Of a stretch of 61,184 nt of DNA, positions 1 to 7,515 are shown in pieces. The stretch lies in NCBI GenBank assembly GCA_964626565.1, contig CAZVFX010000028.1, positions 1 to 61,184 on the forward strand. Reading direction: 5' to 3'. How positions within the stretch are numbered: position 1 is the first letter of the stretch; each line of letters opens with the position of its first letter. The stretch comes from CAZVFX01 sp964626565. GTDB lineage: Bacteria > Myxococcota_A > UBA9042 > CAIXZC01. The translations under genes were made by a program, and so were the position numbers. The notes below the pieces were generated by a model that was given only the letters and a program-made list of their open reading frames with translations, searched no databases and was not told the origin of the DNA.

Positions 1-294
1 GAAGGGGTGCTGACCATGACCAGCTTTGGCGACAAGGAGATCGAGGTTGAGGTTGTCCGCAATGTTCTTGGTCACGCGGACAAAGCGGACCACGGTGGAA
101 AGGTGATCATGGTCAACACGGTGGAAGACCAGGAGTATGGACCGGCCGGCCGCGGGCATTCCCGTTGGAGCCCCTACTCGTGGCCGTATTGGTGGCATCA
201 GATCAACGGCATCGGTCGCATCAAGTGGAAAATCAAGCTGAAGCCGGGCAAGTCCCTGGACCTCACCTACAAATGGCACTACTTCTGGCGTTGA
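1..294 (+). CDS. C-terminal end of a DUF4139-like protein (5' truncated)
   Basis: The frame is open from base 1 to TGA at 292-294, so this is the 3' end of a gene that starts upstream of the window. The 97 visible residues have a beta-strand pattern (KEIEVEVVRN) and end with KWKIKLKPGKSLDLTYKWHY. This resembles the last strands of the DUF4139 (mucoidy-inhibitor-like) domain, in which a conserved L.PG....L.Y pattern closes the protein. The family assignment is by resemblance only. The possible internal starts at 7 and 16 are not preceded by a visible ribosome binding site. A palindrome followed by a T run begins 6 nt after the stop and probably terminates this transcript. Confidence 0.5.
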   Translation, partial: EGVLTMTSFGDKEIEVEVVRNVLGHADKADHGGKVIMVNTVEDQEYGPAGRGHSRWSPYSWPYWWHQINGIGRIKWKIKLKPGKSLDLTYKWHYFWR

Positions 295-299
295 TGCAG

Positions 300-329
300 A
301 AAAACTGATTGACGCGTCAGTCAGTTTTT
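300..329 (+). terminator. Hairpin plus T run, also probable TetR operator
   Basis: Bases 300-329 form an almost perfect inverted repeat: A5, an arm with core CTGATTGACG, the complementary arm CGTCAGTCAG, then T5. The only non-Watson-Crick pair is 309/320 (T/G), which can wobble in RNA. The upstream gene stops at 294, so the hairpin plus T run can act as its Rho-independent terminator. The same palindrome overlaps the -35 box of the next gene, as expected for a TetR-family operator. Confidence 0.55.
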
Positions 330-337
330 TGTATGTT
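309..337 (+). promoter_or_regulatory. Promoter of the TetR gene
   Basis: TTGACG (309-314), a 17-bp spacer and TATGTT (332-337) match the vegetative promoter pattern. The -35 box lies inside the palindrome at 304-325, so a dimeric repressor bound there would block transcription. This supports autoregulation by the TetR protein encoded directly downstream. Confidence 0.5.
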
Positions 338-358
338 GACGGTGGGAGGACGATCAAT

Positions 359-1012
359 ATGAGTGCAAAGCCGGTGCGGAGAACCAATGAGGAGCGCAAG
401 AAGCAGACTCGTGAAGGCCTGCTGAAAGCAGCGGCCGAGGTGTTCACGGAGCGGGGCTACCACAAGACCCTCATTTCGGACATTGTGTCTCGAGCCGGCG
501 TTGCCCAGGGCACTTTTTACCTCCACTTTGCATCCAAGAGGGAGGTCTTTGACGGGTTGTTGGACACTATGATGGCCGGCCTGGTGGGTGAGTTCAGGGA
601 CATGACCATCAATCTTCCCTCTACCTTGGATGAATACCGTGACTCGTCCATCCGCGCCATCCAGCGGGTGGCGAAGGTGTTGCAGCTCAACGGGGAACTT
701 GTGCAGATGTTTTTGCGGGAAGCCCCCTCGGTGGATTCGGAATTGAACGAGAGGCTGGCGGACATCATGGAGCAGTTTGCCGCGCTGGCGAAGATGTACC
801 TCGACCACGCCATTGAGCAGGGTTTTGCTCGTCCGTGCCGGTCGGGGGTGGTTGCCCAGGCGCTGGTGGGCATGGCGCTGTCGGTGGCCAGCAATTGGTG
901 GGAAGGGCGAATGAGTGACGACATCTCGGTAGAAGAGGTAGTACGTGAGGTGACGGACTTCGCTTTCTTCGGTTTGTCCAACAGCCGGCAGAACCGGCCT
1001 ACAGGAGCCTAA
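359..1012 (+). CDS. TetR/AcrR family transcriptional regulator
   Basis: This 217-aa protein has a TetR N-terminal helix-turn-helix domain at about residues 12-60 (RVGLL-type start EGLLKAAAEVFTERGYHKT, then AQGTFYLHFASKREVF). The C-terminal alpha-helical part would bind a ligand and dimerise. Length and layout are normal for the family. The ATG at 359 is preferred over an upstream TTG at 329 because GGGAGGA ends 8 nt before it. The gene is followed after one base by the next gene, so both are probably co-transcribed. The inducer is unknown. The palindrome at 304-325 is the likely operator. Confidence 0.9.
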   Translation: MSAKPVRRTNEERKKQTREGLLKAAAEVFTERGYHKTLISDIVSRAGVAQGTFYLHFASKREVFDGLLDTMMAGLVGEFRDMTINLPSTLDEYRDSSIRAIQRVAKVLQLNGELVQMFLREAPSVDSELNERLADIMEQFAALAKMYLDHAIEQGFARPCRSGVVAQALVGMALSVASNWWEGRMSDDISVEEVVREVTDFAFFGLSNSRQNRPTGA

Positions 1013-1013
1013 A

Positions 1014-1508
1014 ATGAAGAACCTGTCAGATTGTTTGGAAGGTGTGAAAAAGGGTTTTTCGATTGATGAGGTGATGAGCGGGGACCACGAGTTTGTGGCT
1101 GGCGCCGGTCCCGAGGGGCGACTGCCCTTCGAGTTTCAGGTGAGGTGGGGGCCGCCCAACGTTTTCAAGTGGGCGAACCCGTGGGGCGCCGGTTTTTTGC
1201 GCCAGCCCCTGGGCGGTACAGTTACTGTGGGTGGTCTCTGCGAAGCCGCTGAGTGTGCAGGCACGCTGGAACTGAGGTATTTCAAGGATCGTCGCATTCG
1301 CTACACGTTCGAGTTCGAAGTCGACGGGGTGGGTTACCACTACGTCGGCGAGAAGGTGAACATCCGTCTCTGGAATTTGCCCACCTCACACACAACCTGT
1401 TTCGGGGTCTTGACCGAGAAGGAATCCGGAAAGCTGGTGTCGCGGTCGCTGACCCATTTTCGTCTTGCCACCGTCCCGGCATTTGTGGGGAGTCTCCAGT
1501 TTCAATAG
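1014..1508 (+). CDS. Conserved-looking protein of unknown function, coupled to tetR
   Basis: This 164-aa protein has no signal peptide or membrane helix. It starts one base after the TetR stop, with an AGGAG-type site inside the end of that gene, so the two are translationally coupled. Features include an aromatic and Gly-rich middle (VFKWANPWGAGFL), then alternating strands (GTLELRYFKDRRIRYTFEFE). This suggests a beta-rich barrel or lipocalin-like fold with a hydrophobic cavity, which is inference only. I do not recognise the family. The genetic link suggests it acts on, or is induced by, the same lipophilic ligand sensed by the repressor. Confidence 0.7.
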   Translation: MKNLSDCLEGVKKGFSIDEVMSGDHEFVAGAGPEGRLPFEFQVRWGPPNVFKWANPWGAGFLRQPLGGTVTVGGLCEAAECAGTLELRYFKDRRIRYTFEFEVDGVGYHYVGEKVNIRLWNLPTSHTTCFGVLTEKESGKLVSRSLTHFRLATVPAFVGSLQFQ

Positions 1509-1516
1509 CGTCCAGC

Positions 1517-1545
1517 TTGCTCCGGCCTTTGCCAATTGCTAAGTT
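1517..1545 (+). promoter_or_regulatory. Putative promoter for the FadL-like gene
   Basis: TTGCTC, a 17-bp spacer and TAAGTT lie about 10 nt before ATG 1552. Transcription would begin near 1552, which fits better with GTG 1606 as the translation start. Box positions are approximate to a few bases. Confidence 0.3.
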
Positions 1546-1551
1546 GACGGT

Positions 1552-3051
1552 ATGGCTTCCCGCGCGCAAGAAACCGATTGGAAACCGACTAGGACAGACT
1601 CCTTGGTGAAGGTTGTTGGTGCGCTGGCGGCGCTGGCTTTGGCCTGTCTTTGCGGTCCGGCCGCGGGCGCTCCTTTTCTGGAGCTGGTCGGGGCGGTTGA
1701 TTCCACCAATCCCTATTCTGCCAGAGCGCTGTCTGCGGGCAGTGGTGCGGCATATTTCAATCCGGCCCTGTTGGCGGACAGTGCGGAACAGGCAGGCCTG
1801 TTCTGCTTCTATTTTCACCAGCAGTTGGACATCGGTTTGCAGGATCGACCTGCCGGTGCGGATGTGTCTGCCGCGGTCTACGATGCCCGTCTGCTGAATC
1901 CCGACGGCACGACGAGCCGGCTTCCGTTCAGGCCGCTGGCCACCGCGGATCTGATCAACAAACGGGGCAGCCACGACCCTGATTCCGGAGAGCTTTACTT
2001 GGGCTTCGGAATGACGAAGCAGCTTGTGCCCGGTCGGCTTGCCCTGGGTTTTTACGCGTTGGTTCCGGCGACGCGATTCCAATCGCAAGACTCGTTTTTT
2101 TCCGACGAGCGGCAGCAGTTCTTCTCCAATTCCCTGCATTTCGAATTGCTGGAGGATCGTACACGGATGAGCCTGCTTTCGCTGGGGCTGGGCGGCCGAA
2201 TTGCCGAATGGCTGTCGGTTGGGGCGGGGGTGACGGTAGCCAACGATGCAAGGGTGCGGTCGGAATTATATGTGGGGGATGCCACGTACCAGGAGACGGC
2301 GGAGATCAACACCAGCACCGGGCTGGAGGTTCGGTTTGTTCCTCATTTCGGGCTTGCGGCTCAGCCCGTGGAAGGCTTGAACCTGGCTGCCACAGTTCAC
2401 ATGCCCTACTCGAGCGATGTGGTTGGAGAGTCGGACGTTCAGTTTTGGGACTATCCGTATTCTGAAGGTGAACAGTCGCTGACTCAAAAGTTCGAATTCG
2501 GGCATGCATACGAGCCGTTGCGCGCTTCGTTGAGTGCGGCGGGGAGGTTTGCCGGGATCACCGTGGCGGGGAGTGGAACGTGGACGCGTTGGTCAAAATA
2601 CCGTGACCGGCATGGCGAGCGGCCGTCCGCGGAGTGGGGCGACACGGTGTCCGGTTCTGTGGGTATTCAAGCTGCCGCCGGCAGACACAGTCTCGGACTC
2701 GATGTGCGATTCGAGCCTTCCCCGGTGCCGGATCAGACAGGGCGTACCAACTATGTTGACAACTCCCGGCTGGGCCTGGCAGGTGGTTGGGAGCTGCCCT
2801 TTCGATTGTTGTCCATGGGCTGGAAGATGGGAATTCAGGGGCAGTTTCACTATTTGATTGGTCGTTCGGTGGACAAAGCTCCCGGTTCGCCCGACCCGGT
2901 GTTCGACGAGTTCCCGGAATCGGTGGATGTGAAAAGCGGTCTTCCTATCGCCGCGGCGGAAGGGTTGCAGACCAACAACCCGGGCTATCCGGGTTTTGGC
3001 AGCGGGGGATGGATGCTGGGAGGCGGGGCATGGCTAAAAGCGCAGTTCTAG
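1552..3051 (+). CDS. FadL/TodX-like outer-membrane transport protein
   Basis: This protein of up to 499 aa has an N-terminal signal sequence (VKVVGALAALALACLC... cut near AAGAP). It is followed by the family's N-terminal hatch signature, in which Asn-Pro-rich stretches occur (TNPYSARALSAGSGAAYFNPALLA). The rest alternates amphipathic strands with Tyr/Phe girdles and ends in a C-terminal aromatic (LKAQF), typical of beta-barrels assembled by BAM. Members move fatty acids or hydrophobic compounds across the outer membrane. ATG 1552 has no ribosome binding site. GTG 1606 (giving MKVVGALAAL) has AGGA upstream and may be the true start. The 3' end overlaps the next gene by 22 nt. Confidence 0.8.
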   Translation: MASRAQETDWKPTRTDSLVKVVGALAALALACLCGPAAGAPFLELVGAVDSTNPYSARALSAGSGAAYFNPALLADSAEQAGLFCFYFHQQLDIGLQDRPAGADVSAAVYDARLLNPDGTTSRLPFRPLATADLINKRGSHDPDSGELYLGFGMTKQLVPGRLALGFYALVPATRFQSQDSFFSDERQQFFSNSLHFELLEDRTRMSLLSLGLGGRIAEWLSVGAGVTVANDARVRSELYVGDATYQETAEINTSTGLEVRFVPHFGLAAQPVEGLNLAATVHMPYSSDVVGESDVQFWDYPYSEGEQSLTQKFEFGHAYEPLRASLSAAGRFAGITVAGSGTWTRWSKYRDRHGERPSAEWGDTVSGSVGIQAAAGRHSLGLDVRFEPSPVPDQTGRTNYVDNSRLGLAGGWELPFRLLSMGWKMGIQGQFHYLIGRSVDKAPGSPDPVFDEFPESVDVKSGLPIAAAEGLQTNNPGYPGFGSGGWMLGGGAWLKAQF

Positions 3052-3881
3052 TCGTCCTTTTCTTGGCTGCATGCTCGGGGGGTGAAGAGTCTTTCGCACC
3101 AGTGGATGCGTCCGCGGATTCCGCAACATACGATCTCCGGGAGGAGGGCGGTGGCACCGAGGTGAAGCCTGACAACAGCGTATTCCGCGGCGAAGCGTTG
3201 GAGCTGGCCGGGACCTGGGCCAGCTTGCAGGTGGCATCTACGGTTGCCAACGTGCCTTTGTTGGGGGAGATGCCAACGTTGTCGAGAGCTGTGCTCAAGC
3301 TCACCGTCGTGGCGGACGGCGATGACCTCCTCGTGACTCACAAAACCTGCTCACTGTCGCTGGAGTCCGACACGGAAGTTGTGGCCACAGTGGTGCCCGA
3401 CAGTTTTGTCGCTGCGTTGTCGGAAGAGCACAAGCCCTCTTTGGTCTCCTTCGATGGGCCGTCGCCGACATTTACCCAGCCGAAGTACGTTGAACTGCAT
3501 GGTCTGATCCTCGACGATCCTGTCAACGACCCCATGCCCACGGATGCCGCGGACCCGCACATCCTGGACCTGGACAACGATGGTAACCCCGGCCTGACGA
3601 TTTTTATCACCGGCCTTATCGACGGCGCCCTGTACGTGGTTCAGCGGGCGCGCAGTACGCTTGACGGTACAATTGTCAGCGCGGACCGCATCGAGGGCCA
3701 GATGCTTTGGGAGCAGGAACAGGTCGTGCTGGGCTCAGACAACCCGATCCTGGCCGAAAATCACCCGGAGACCTGGGTGGACCCGGTGAAGGAAAACAGC
3801 TATTTCGTGATGATTCGCGTCGATGATGATTGGGAGTGTGAGCAGATCCTGTCGGCTTCCGGGGAACTGTTCGACTTGTAG
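3030..3881 (+). CDS. Predicted lipoprotein overlapping the FadL-like gene
   Basis: This 283-aa protein starts MAKSAVLVVLFLAACSGG. The signal peptide ends in a lipobox (LAAC, Cys 15), so it is predicted to be lipidated. The ATG lies inside the 3' end of the FadL-like gene (22-nt overlap), so translation is coupled. After an acidic linker comes a beta-rich domain with a LDLDNDGNPG stretch that could bind calcium. I recognise no family. Its tight coupling to an outer-membrane transporter suggests an accessory lipoprotein of the same system. Confidence 0.75.
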   Translation: MAKSAVLVVLFLAACSGGEESFAPVDASADSATYDLREEGGGTEVKPDNSVFRGEALELAGTWASLQVASTVANVPLLGEMPTLSRAVLKLTVVADGDDLLVTHKTCSLSLESDTEVVATVVPDSFVAALSEEHKPSLVSFDGPSPTFTQPKYVELHGLILDDPVNDPMPTDAADPHILDLDNDGNPGLTIFITGLIDGALYVVQRARSTLDGTIVSADRIEGQMLWEQEQVVLGSDNPILAENHPETWVDPVKENSYFVMIRVDDDWECEQILSASGELFDL

Positions 3882-3887
3882 TCCGGT

Positions 3888-6800
3888 TTACTTGCGAAGC
3901 GAGCAGAGCACGATGGCGTGGGTCATACCGGAAGGTGAGCCGCCGTACTCTCCCTGGACGAAGGAGACCGAGCCGCCCTGGGGAGTGATAATGGTGTAGC
4001 TGGCGGTGGTTTCGTGGGAGCCGCCGTGGGCGTGCTTGTTGAGGATGTAGACGTTCTGGCCGTTGCTCGCACCGGATACACTCTTGATGCTGTCGGACCA
4101 GTCCTGCATGAACAACACCCAGGTTCCGGTGTGTCCTTCCTGCTGGTTCTTGGTCGCGTTGTCCACTTTATAGCCGATGTCGTGGCCGCCCAAGCCGTGG
4201 TTGCCGTTTACGTCGTACACGTAATCCGGGTCGTTGGCGCTGCCTCCTTCATCCCGCCACAGCCGGTAGCCGGCGGCCTTGCAGGTCGCCACTGCCACGC
4301 TTTCCTTGTAGGTGGAGTCAGCGTACTTCACCGGGTACCACTCGACCTCGGAGCTTTCGAACCACAGCGCCGGTTTGCAGTCTGCCGGGCAGTCCTGGAC
4401 CGACTCGTCGGCGTCGCACGCGCCGTCTCCACAGTAGTGATCTACACACGCTTCCTGCCAACACACAAGGCCGGCCAGTTCGCAGGGAGTCCCGCCGCAA
4501 CTGCCGTCGGCACACTGGTCATCGATAGTGCATCCTACGCCGTCGTCGCACAGGTCGTCGTTGTTGACTGCGGTGCAGCCCAGGGCCGGGTCGCAGGTGT
4601 TGTCGGTGCAAGCATTCTCGTCGTCACAGTCGAGGATTTCTCCGGGTGCGCACAGTCCGTCGGCGCACAGGTCGCCCACGGTGCACACGTTGTTGTCCGA
4701 GCACTGGGAGTTGTTGTTGGTGTACTGGCAACCGGCGTCGGGGTCGCAGGAATCGTCGCTGCAGACGTTGCCGTCGTCGCAGTTGAGCGGCTCACCGCCG
4801 GAGCATTCGCCGTCGGCGCAAGTTTCGCCGGTGGTACAGGCATTGCCGTCATTGCAAGGATTTGTGTTGGTGTTAAAAACGCAGCCGGCTGCGGGGTCGC
4901 AGGTGTCGTCGGTGCAGACGTCGAAGTCGGTGCAAACAATGGGCTGGCCGGGGATGCACCAGCCCCCCGAACAGTAGTCTCCGTCGGTGCACAGGTTGTT
5001 ATCGTCGCAGTCGCCGTCCCCGGGCTGGTGGAAGCAGCCGGTTTGCGGGTTGCAGCCATCTTCCGTGCACGGATTCGAGTCGTCACAATCGAGCCCTCCG
5101 CCCCCTTCACACTGGCCGTTGTCGCAGGTGTCCCCCACGGTGCAGACGTTCCAATCGGTGCAAGGCGCCGAGTTGAACTCATGTATGCACCCGGAATCCT
5201 GGTCGCACGAGTCGTCGGTGCAAGGGTTGCCGTCGTCGCAGTTAAGTGGGGCTCCGCCAGTGCACTCGCCGTTGGCGCATTCTTCGTTCACGGTACAGGC
5301 GTTGCCGTCATTACAGGGGTGGGTGTTGGTGTTGAAAACGCAGCCGATGGAAGGATCGCATGCGTCGGATGTGCATACGTTGTTGTCGTCGCAAACCGCG
5401 GCCTCTTCAAAAACGCACGTTTCGCCCTGGCAGTGGTCCCCGAGAGTGCAGGCGTTGCCGTCGTCGCAGTCGAGGTTGTTGGCCACGTGGACGCAGATTC
5501 CCTGGTCGTTGCAGGAGTCGTCGGTGCACGGATTTCCGTCGCTGCAGTTGAAGGAAGGTCCGGGGGAGCAGATCCCATTGATGCAGCTATCGTTGACGGT
5601 GCACGGGTCACCGTCGTCGCAGTCGCCCGGGATTATGTCGTGGTCGCAGCTTCCGTCGAACATACAACTGTCCGCGGTACACGGGTTCGCGTCGTCACAG
5701 TCTACCTTTCCAGCGGGCAGGCACGCGCCTCCGGCGCAGTGGTCGCCCACGGTGCACGGGTCGTCGTCGTCACAGGCGGCCTGGTTGGCGGCATGGGTGC
5801 AGCCCATGGCTGGTGAGCAGGCATCGTCGGTACACGGATTGGCGTCATCGCAGTCCAGAGGCGGGCCGCCCACGCACTCGCCTTCGAAGCAGGTGTCGGC
5901 GGTGGTGCAGATCAGACCGTCGTCGCAGGCTGCAGTGTTGGCTTGGAAGACGCAACCCGACCCGGGGTCACAGGAGTCGTCGGTGCAGGGGTTGTTGTCT
6001 GCGCACAGGGGCGGTACTCCGGGCGTACAGGCGCCGCCAACGCACTTGTCCCCGATAGTGCACATGTTGCCGTCGTCACAGGCGAATCCGTCATTAGCTG
6101 CGAGGGATGCGCACTCTCCGGTTTCCGGGTCGCAAGTGAACTGAAGGCAGATGGATGCTTCCCCCGGGTCTGCACCGCATTCCACAACGGAATCGGGCAC
6201 CACCGCACATTGGAAGGGGACCTTTTCCTGGTCGCAATAAAGGGTGCCGTTGCACGCGTCCCCGTCCTCGAGTGGCTGGCAGTCTTCGTCTGTAATGCAA
6301 TCGCAATCGACCGCGAAACCGGCGCATTCTCCCTGCCCACACTGGTCAGCCACGGTGCACGCATCACCGTCGTCACACGGGGCTTGGTTGGGCTCGGTGG
6401 AGCAGCCTCCCAGCGCGTCGCAAAAATCGTCGGTGCAAGGGTTGTCGTCATCGCAAACGATGGGCAGGCCGACACACGCGCCCTCTTCGCAGTGGTCGCC
6501 GATGGTGCAGGCGTCACCGTCGACGCACTCCCCTTCGTTGAGCACCAGGTGCTCGCATCCTTCGGCGCCCTTGCATGAGTCCGCGGTGCACTCGTTGCCG
6601 TCGTCGCAACCTTCCACGTATTTGCCTTCCACCAGCACCGGTTCGTCCTGCTCTCCGTCGCAGTCGTCATCAACGCCGTTGCAGGTTTCTTCCGCAGGGA
6701 CCGCGGCGTCGCAGTTGGTGAGCCCCTCTTCGGTGCAGATGCGCATGCCGCTGCACGCACCGAACTGGTTGGAAACTTCGCAGGTCGTCCAGAGCGCCAA

Positions 6801-7436
6801 CTGCACCGACTTGCCGGTGCACGGGCACACGCCCGCGTCCGCGACGCATTGATTCATGGGGACCCCGTCTACCGTCTCAACTTCCTTGCAGGAGAAACCC
6901 CATGGGCATTCGGCGTCGATGCCGCACGGGCCGCCGCAGAAGGCCCCTTCCTGTCCGTAGTCTACGCACACGTCGTCGGCGCCGCCCACACTCTTGCAGT
7001 CAGCGCTGGCCGAACAGGGTTTACACAGATTGGAGAAATCGGAAACGCACGCCCAGATGATGTCCGGGTCCGAGGTGCCCACCTGCCGGCACGACCAGCC
7101 CTGGGGGCATTCTTCCTGGCAGGTCTGGCTGCAAACACCTTCGCCCAGGTGCTCCACGCACCAGCCGGACTGGCAGTCTTCGTTGCCGGAGCACTTGTCC
7201 AGGAAGCATCCTTCGCCGGGCTCGCACTGAAGCAGTGGGGTGTCCGGCGTCGCGTCTGCAAAGGCCTCCTCGACCAGCTCACGGGGACCAGAGGTCTCTT
7301 CCACTTCGGGAGCGGTGGATACGTCCGGGGCATCAGAACCCGGGGCGGAGTCTGGAAGCAGGTCGACGTTGCCCTCGGTGCCGCAGCCGGCGGTAATAAT
7401 CAACGCCAGGCAGAGAAGGACGATGTGTGTGCGCAT
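3888..7436 (-). CDS. Large Cys-rich repeat lipoprotein with MopE motif
   Basis: The 1182-aa protein begins MRTHIVLLCLALIITAGCG, a lipoprotein signal with Cys at 18. An acidic linker and several Cys-rich knots follow. Near residue 250 is the MopE signature ETCNGVDDDCDG. Residues about 275-1010 hold around twenty variants of a Cys repeat of the form CDDGNPCTDDSCDPxxGC or CTVGDxCxxGxC, probably disulfide-bonded calcium-binding loops. After a CGDGACDADESVQDCPADC module, the last 160 residues form a separate globular domain (WYPVKYADSTYKES to IVLCSLRK) that I cannot name and that may bind a ligand. It is convergent with the FadL-lipoprotein pair (6-nt gap). Confidence 0.85.
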   Translation of the reverse strand: MRTHIVLLCLALIITAGCGTEGNVDLLPDSAPGSDAPDVSTAPEVEETSGPRELVEEAFADATPDTPLLQCEPGEGCFLDKCSGNEDCQSGWCVEHLGEGVCSQTCQEECPQGWSCRQVGTSDPDIIWACVSDFSNLCKPCSASADCKSVGGADDVCVDYGQEGAFCGGPCGIDAECPWGFSCKEVETVDGVPMNQCVADAGVCPCTGKSVQLALWTTCEVSNQFGACSGMRICTEEGLTNCDAAVPAEETCNGVDDDCDGEQDEPVLVEGKYVEGCDDGNECTADSCKGAEGCEHLVLNEGECVDGDACTIGDHCEEGACVGLPIVCDDDNPCTDDFCDALGGCSTEPNQAPCDDGDACTVADQCGQGECAGFAVDCDCITDEDCQPLEDGDACNGTLYCDQEKVPFQCAVVPDSVVECGADPGEASICLQFTCDPETGECASLAANDGFACDDGNMCTIGDKCVGGACTPGVPPLCADNNPCTDDSCDPGSGCVFQANTAACDDGLICTTADTCFEGECVGGPPLDCDDANPCTDDACSPAMGCTHAANQAACDDDDPCTVGDHCAGGACLPAGKVDCDDANPCTADSCMFDGSCDHDIIPGDCDDGDPCTVNDSCINGICSPGPSFNCSDGNPCTDDSCNDQGICVHVANNLDCDDGNACTLGDHCQGETCVFEEAAVCDDNNVCTSDACDPSIGCVFNTNTHPCNDGNACTVNEECANGECTGGAPLNCDDGNPCTDDSCDQDSGCIHEFNSAPCTDWNVCTVGDTCDNGQCEGGGGLDCDDSNPCTEDGCNPQTGCFHQPGDGDCDDNNLCTDGDYCSGGWCIPGQPIVCTDFDVCTDDTCDPAAGCVFNTNTNPCNDGNACTTGETCADGECSGGEPLNCDDGNVCSDDSCDPDAGCQYTNNNSQCSDNNVCTVGDLCADGLCAPGEILDCDDENACTDNTCDPALGCTAVNNDDLCDDGVGCTIDDQCADGSCGGTPCELAGLVCWQEACVDHYCGDGACDADESVQDCPADCKPALWFESSEVEWYPVKYADSTYKESVAVATCKAAGYRLWRDEGGSANDPDYVYDVNGNHGLGGHDIGYKVDNATKNQQEGHTGTWVLFMQDWSDSIKSVSGASNGQNVYILNKHAHGGSHETTASYTIITPQGGSVSFVQGEYGGSPSGMTHAIVLCSLRK

Positions 7437-7463
7437 GGTGCCACCTCATAGTTGTCGCTCCCC

Positions 7464-7496
7464 ATTCTAGCAGAAAGGCCTTTCGGTCGCTATAAT
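7464..7496. promoter_or_regulatory. Back-to-back promoters around a palindrome
   Basis: The divergent 1182-aa and beta-propeller genes share a short upstream region. A minus-strand -10 (TAGAAT, 7469-7464) and a plus-strand -10 (TATAAT, 7491-7496) flank the perfect palindrome GAAAGGCCTTTC at 7473-7484. Neither side has a good -35 box. The palindrome is nearly centred between the two -10 elements and may be bound by a shared regulator. Confidence 0.4.
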
Positions 7497-7515
7497 GCCT
7501 CCATGGAGGCAGCTA

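Noticed and set aside
4014..5816. 600-codon open frame on the plus strand, antisense to the 1182-aa lipoprotein
   Set aside because: It is produced by the repetitive GAC/TGC-rich codons of the real gene. It is Val/Ala-rich without domain pattern, and the minus-strand frame has a signal peptide and a clear Cys repeat.
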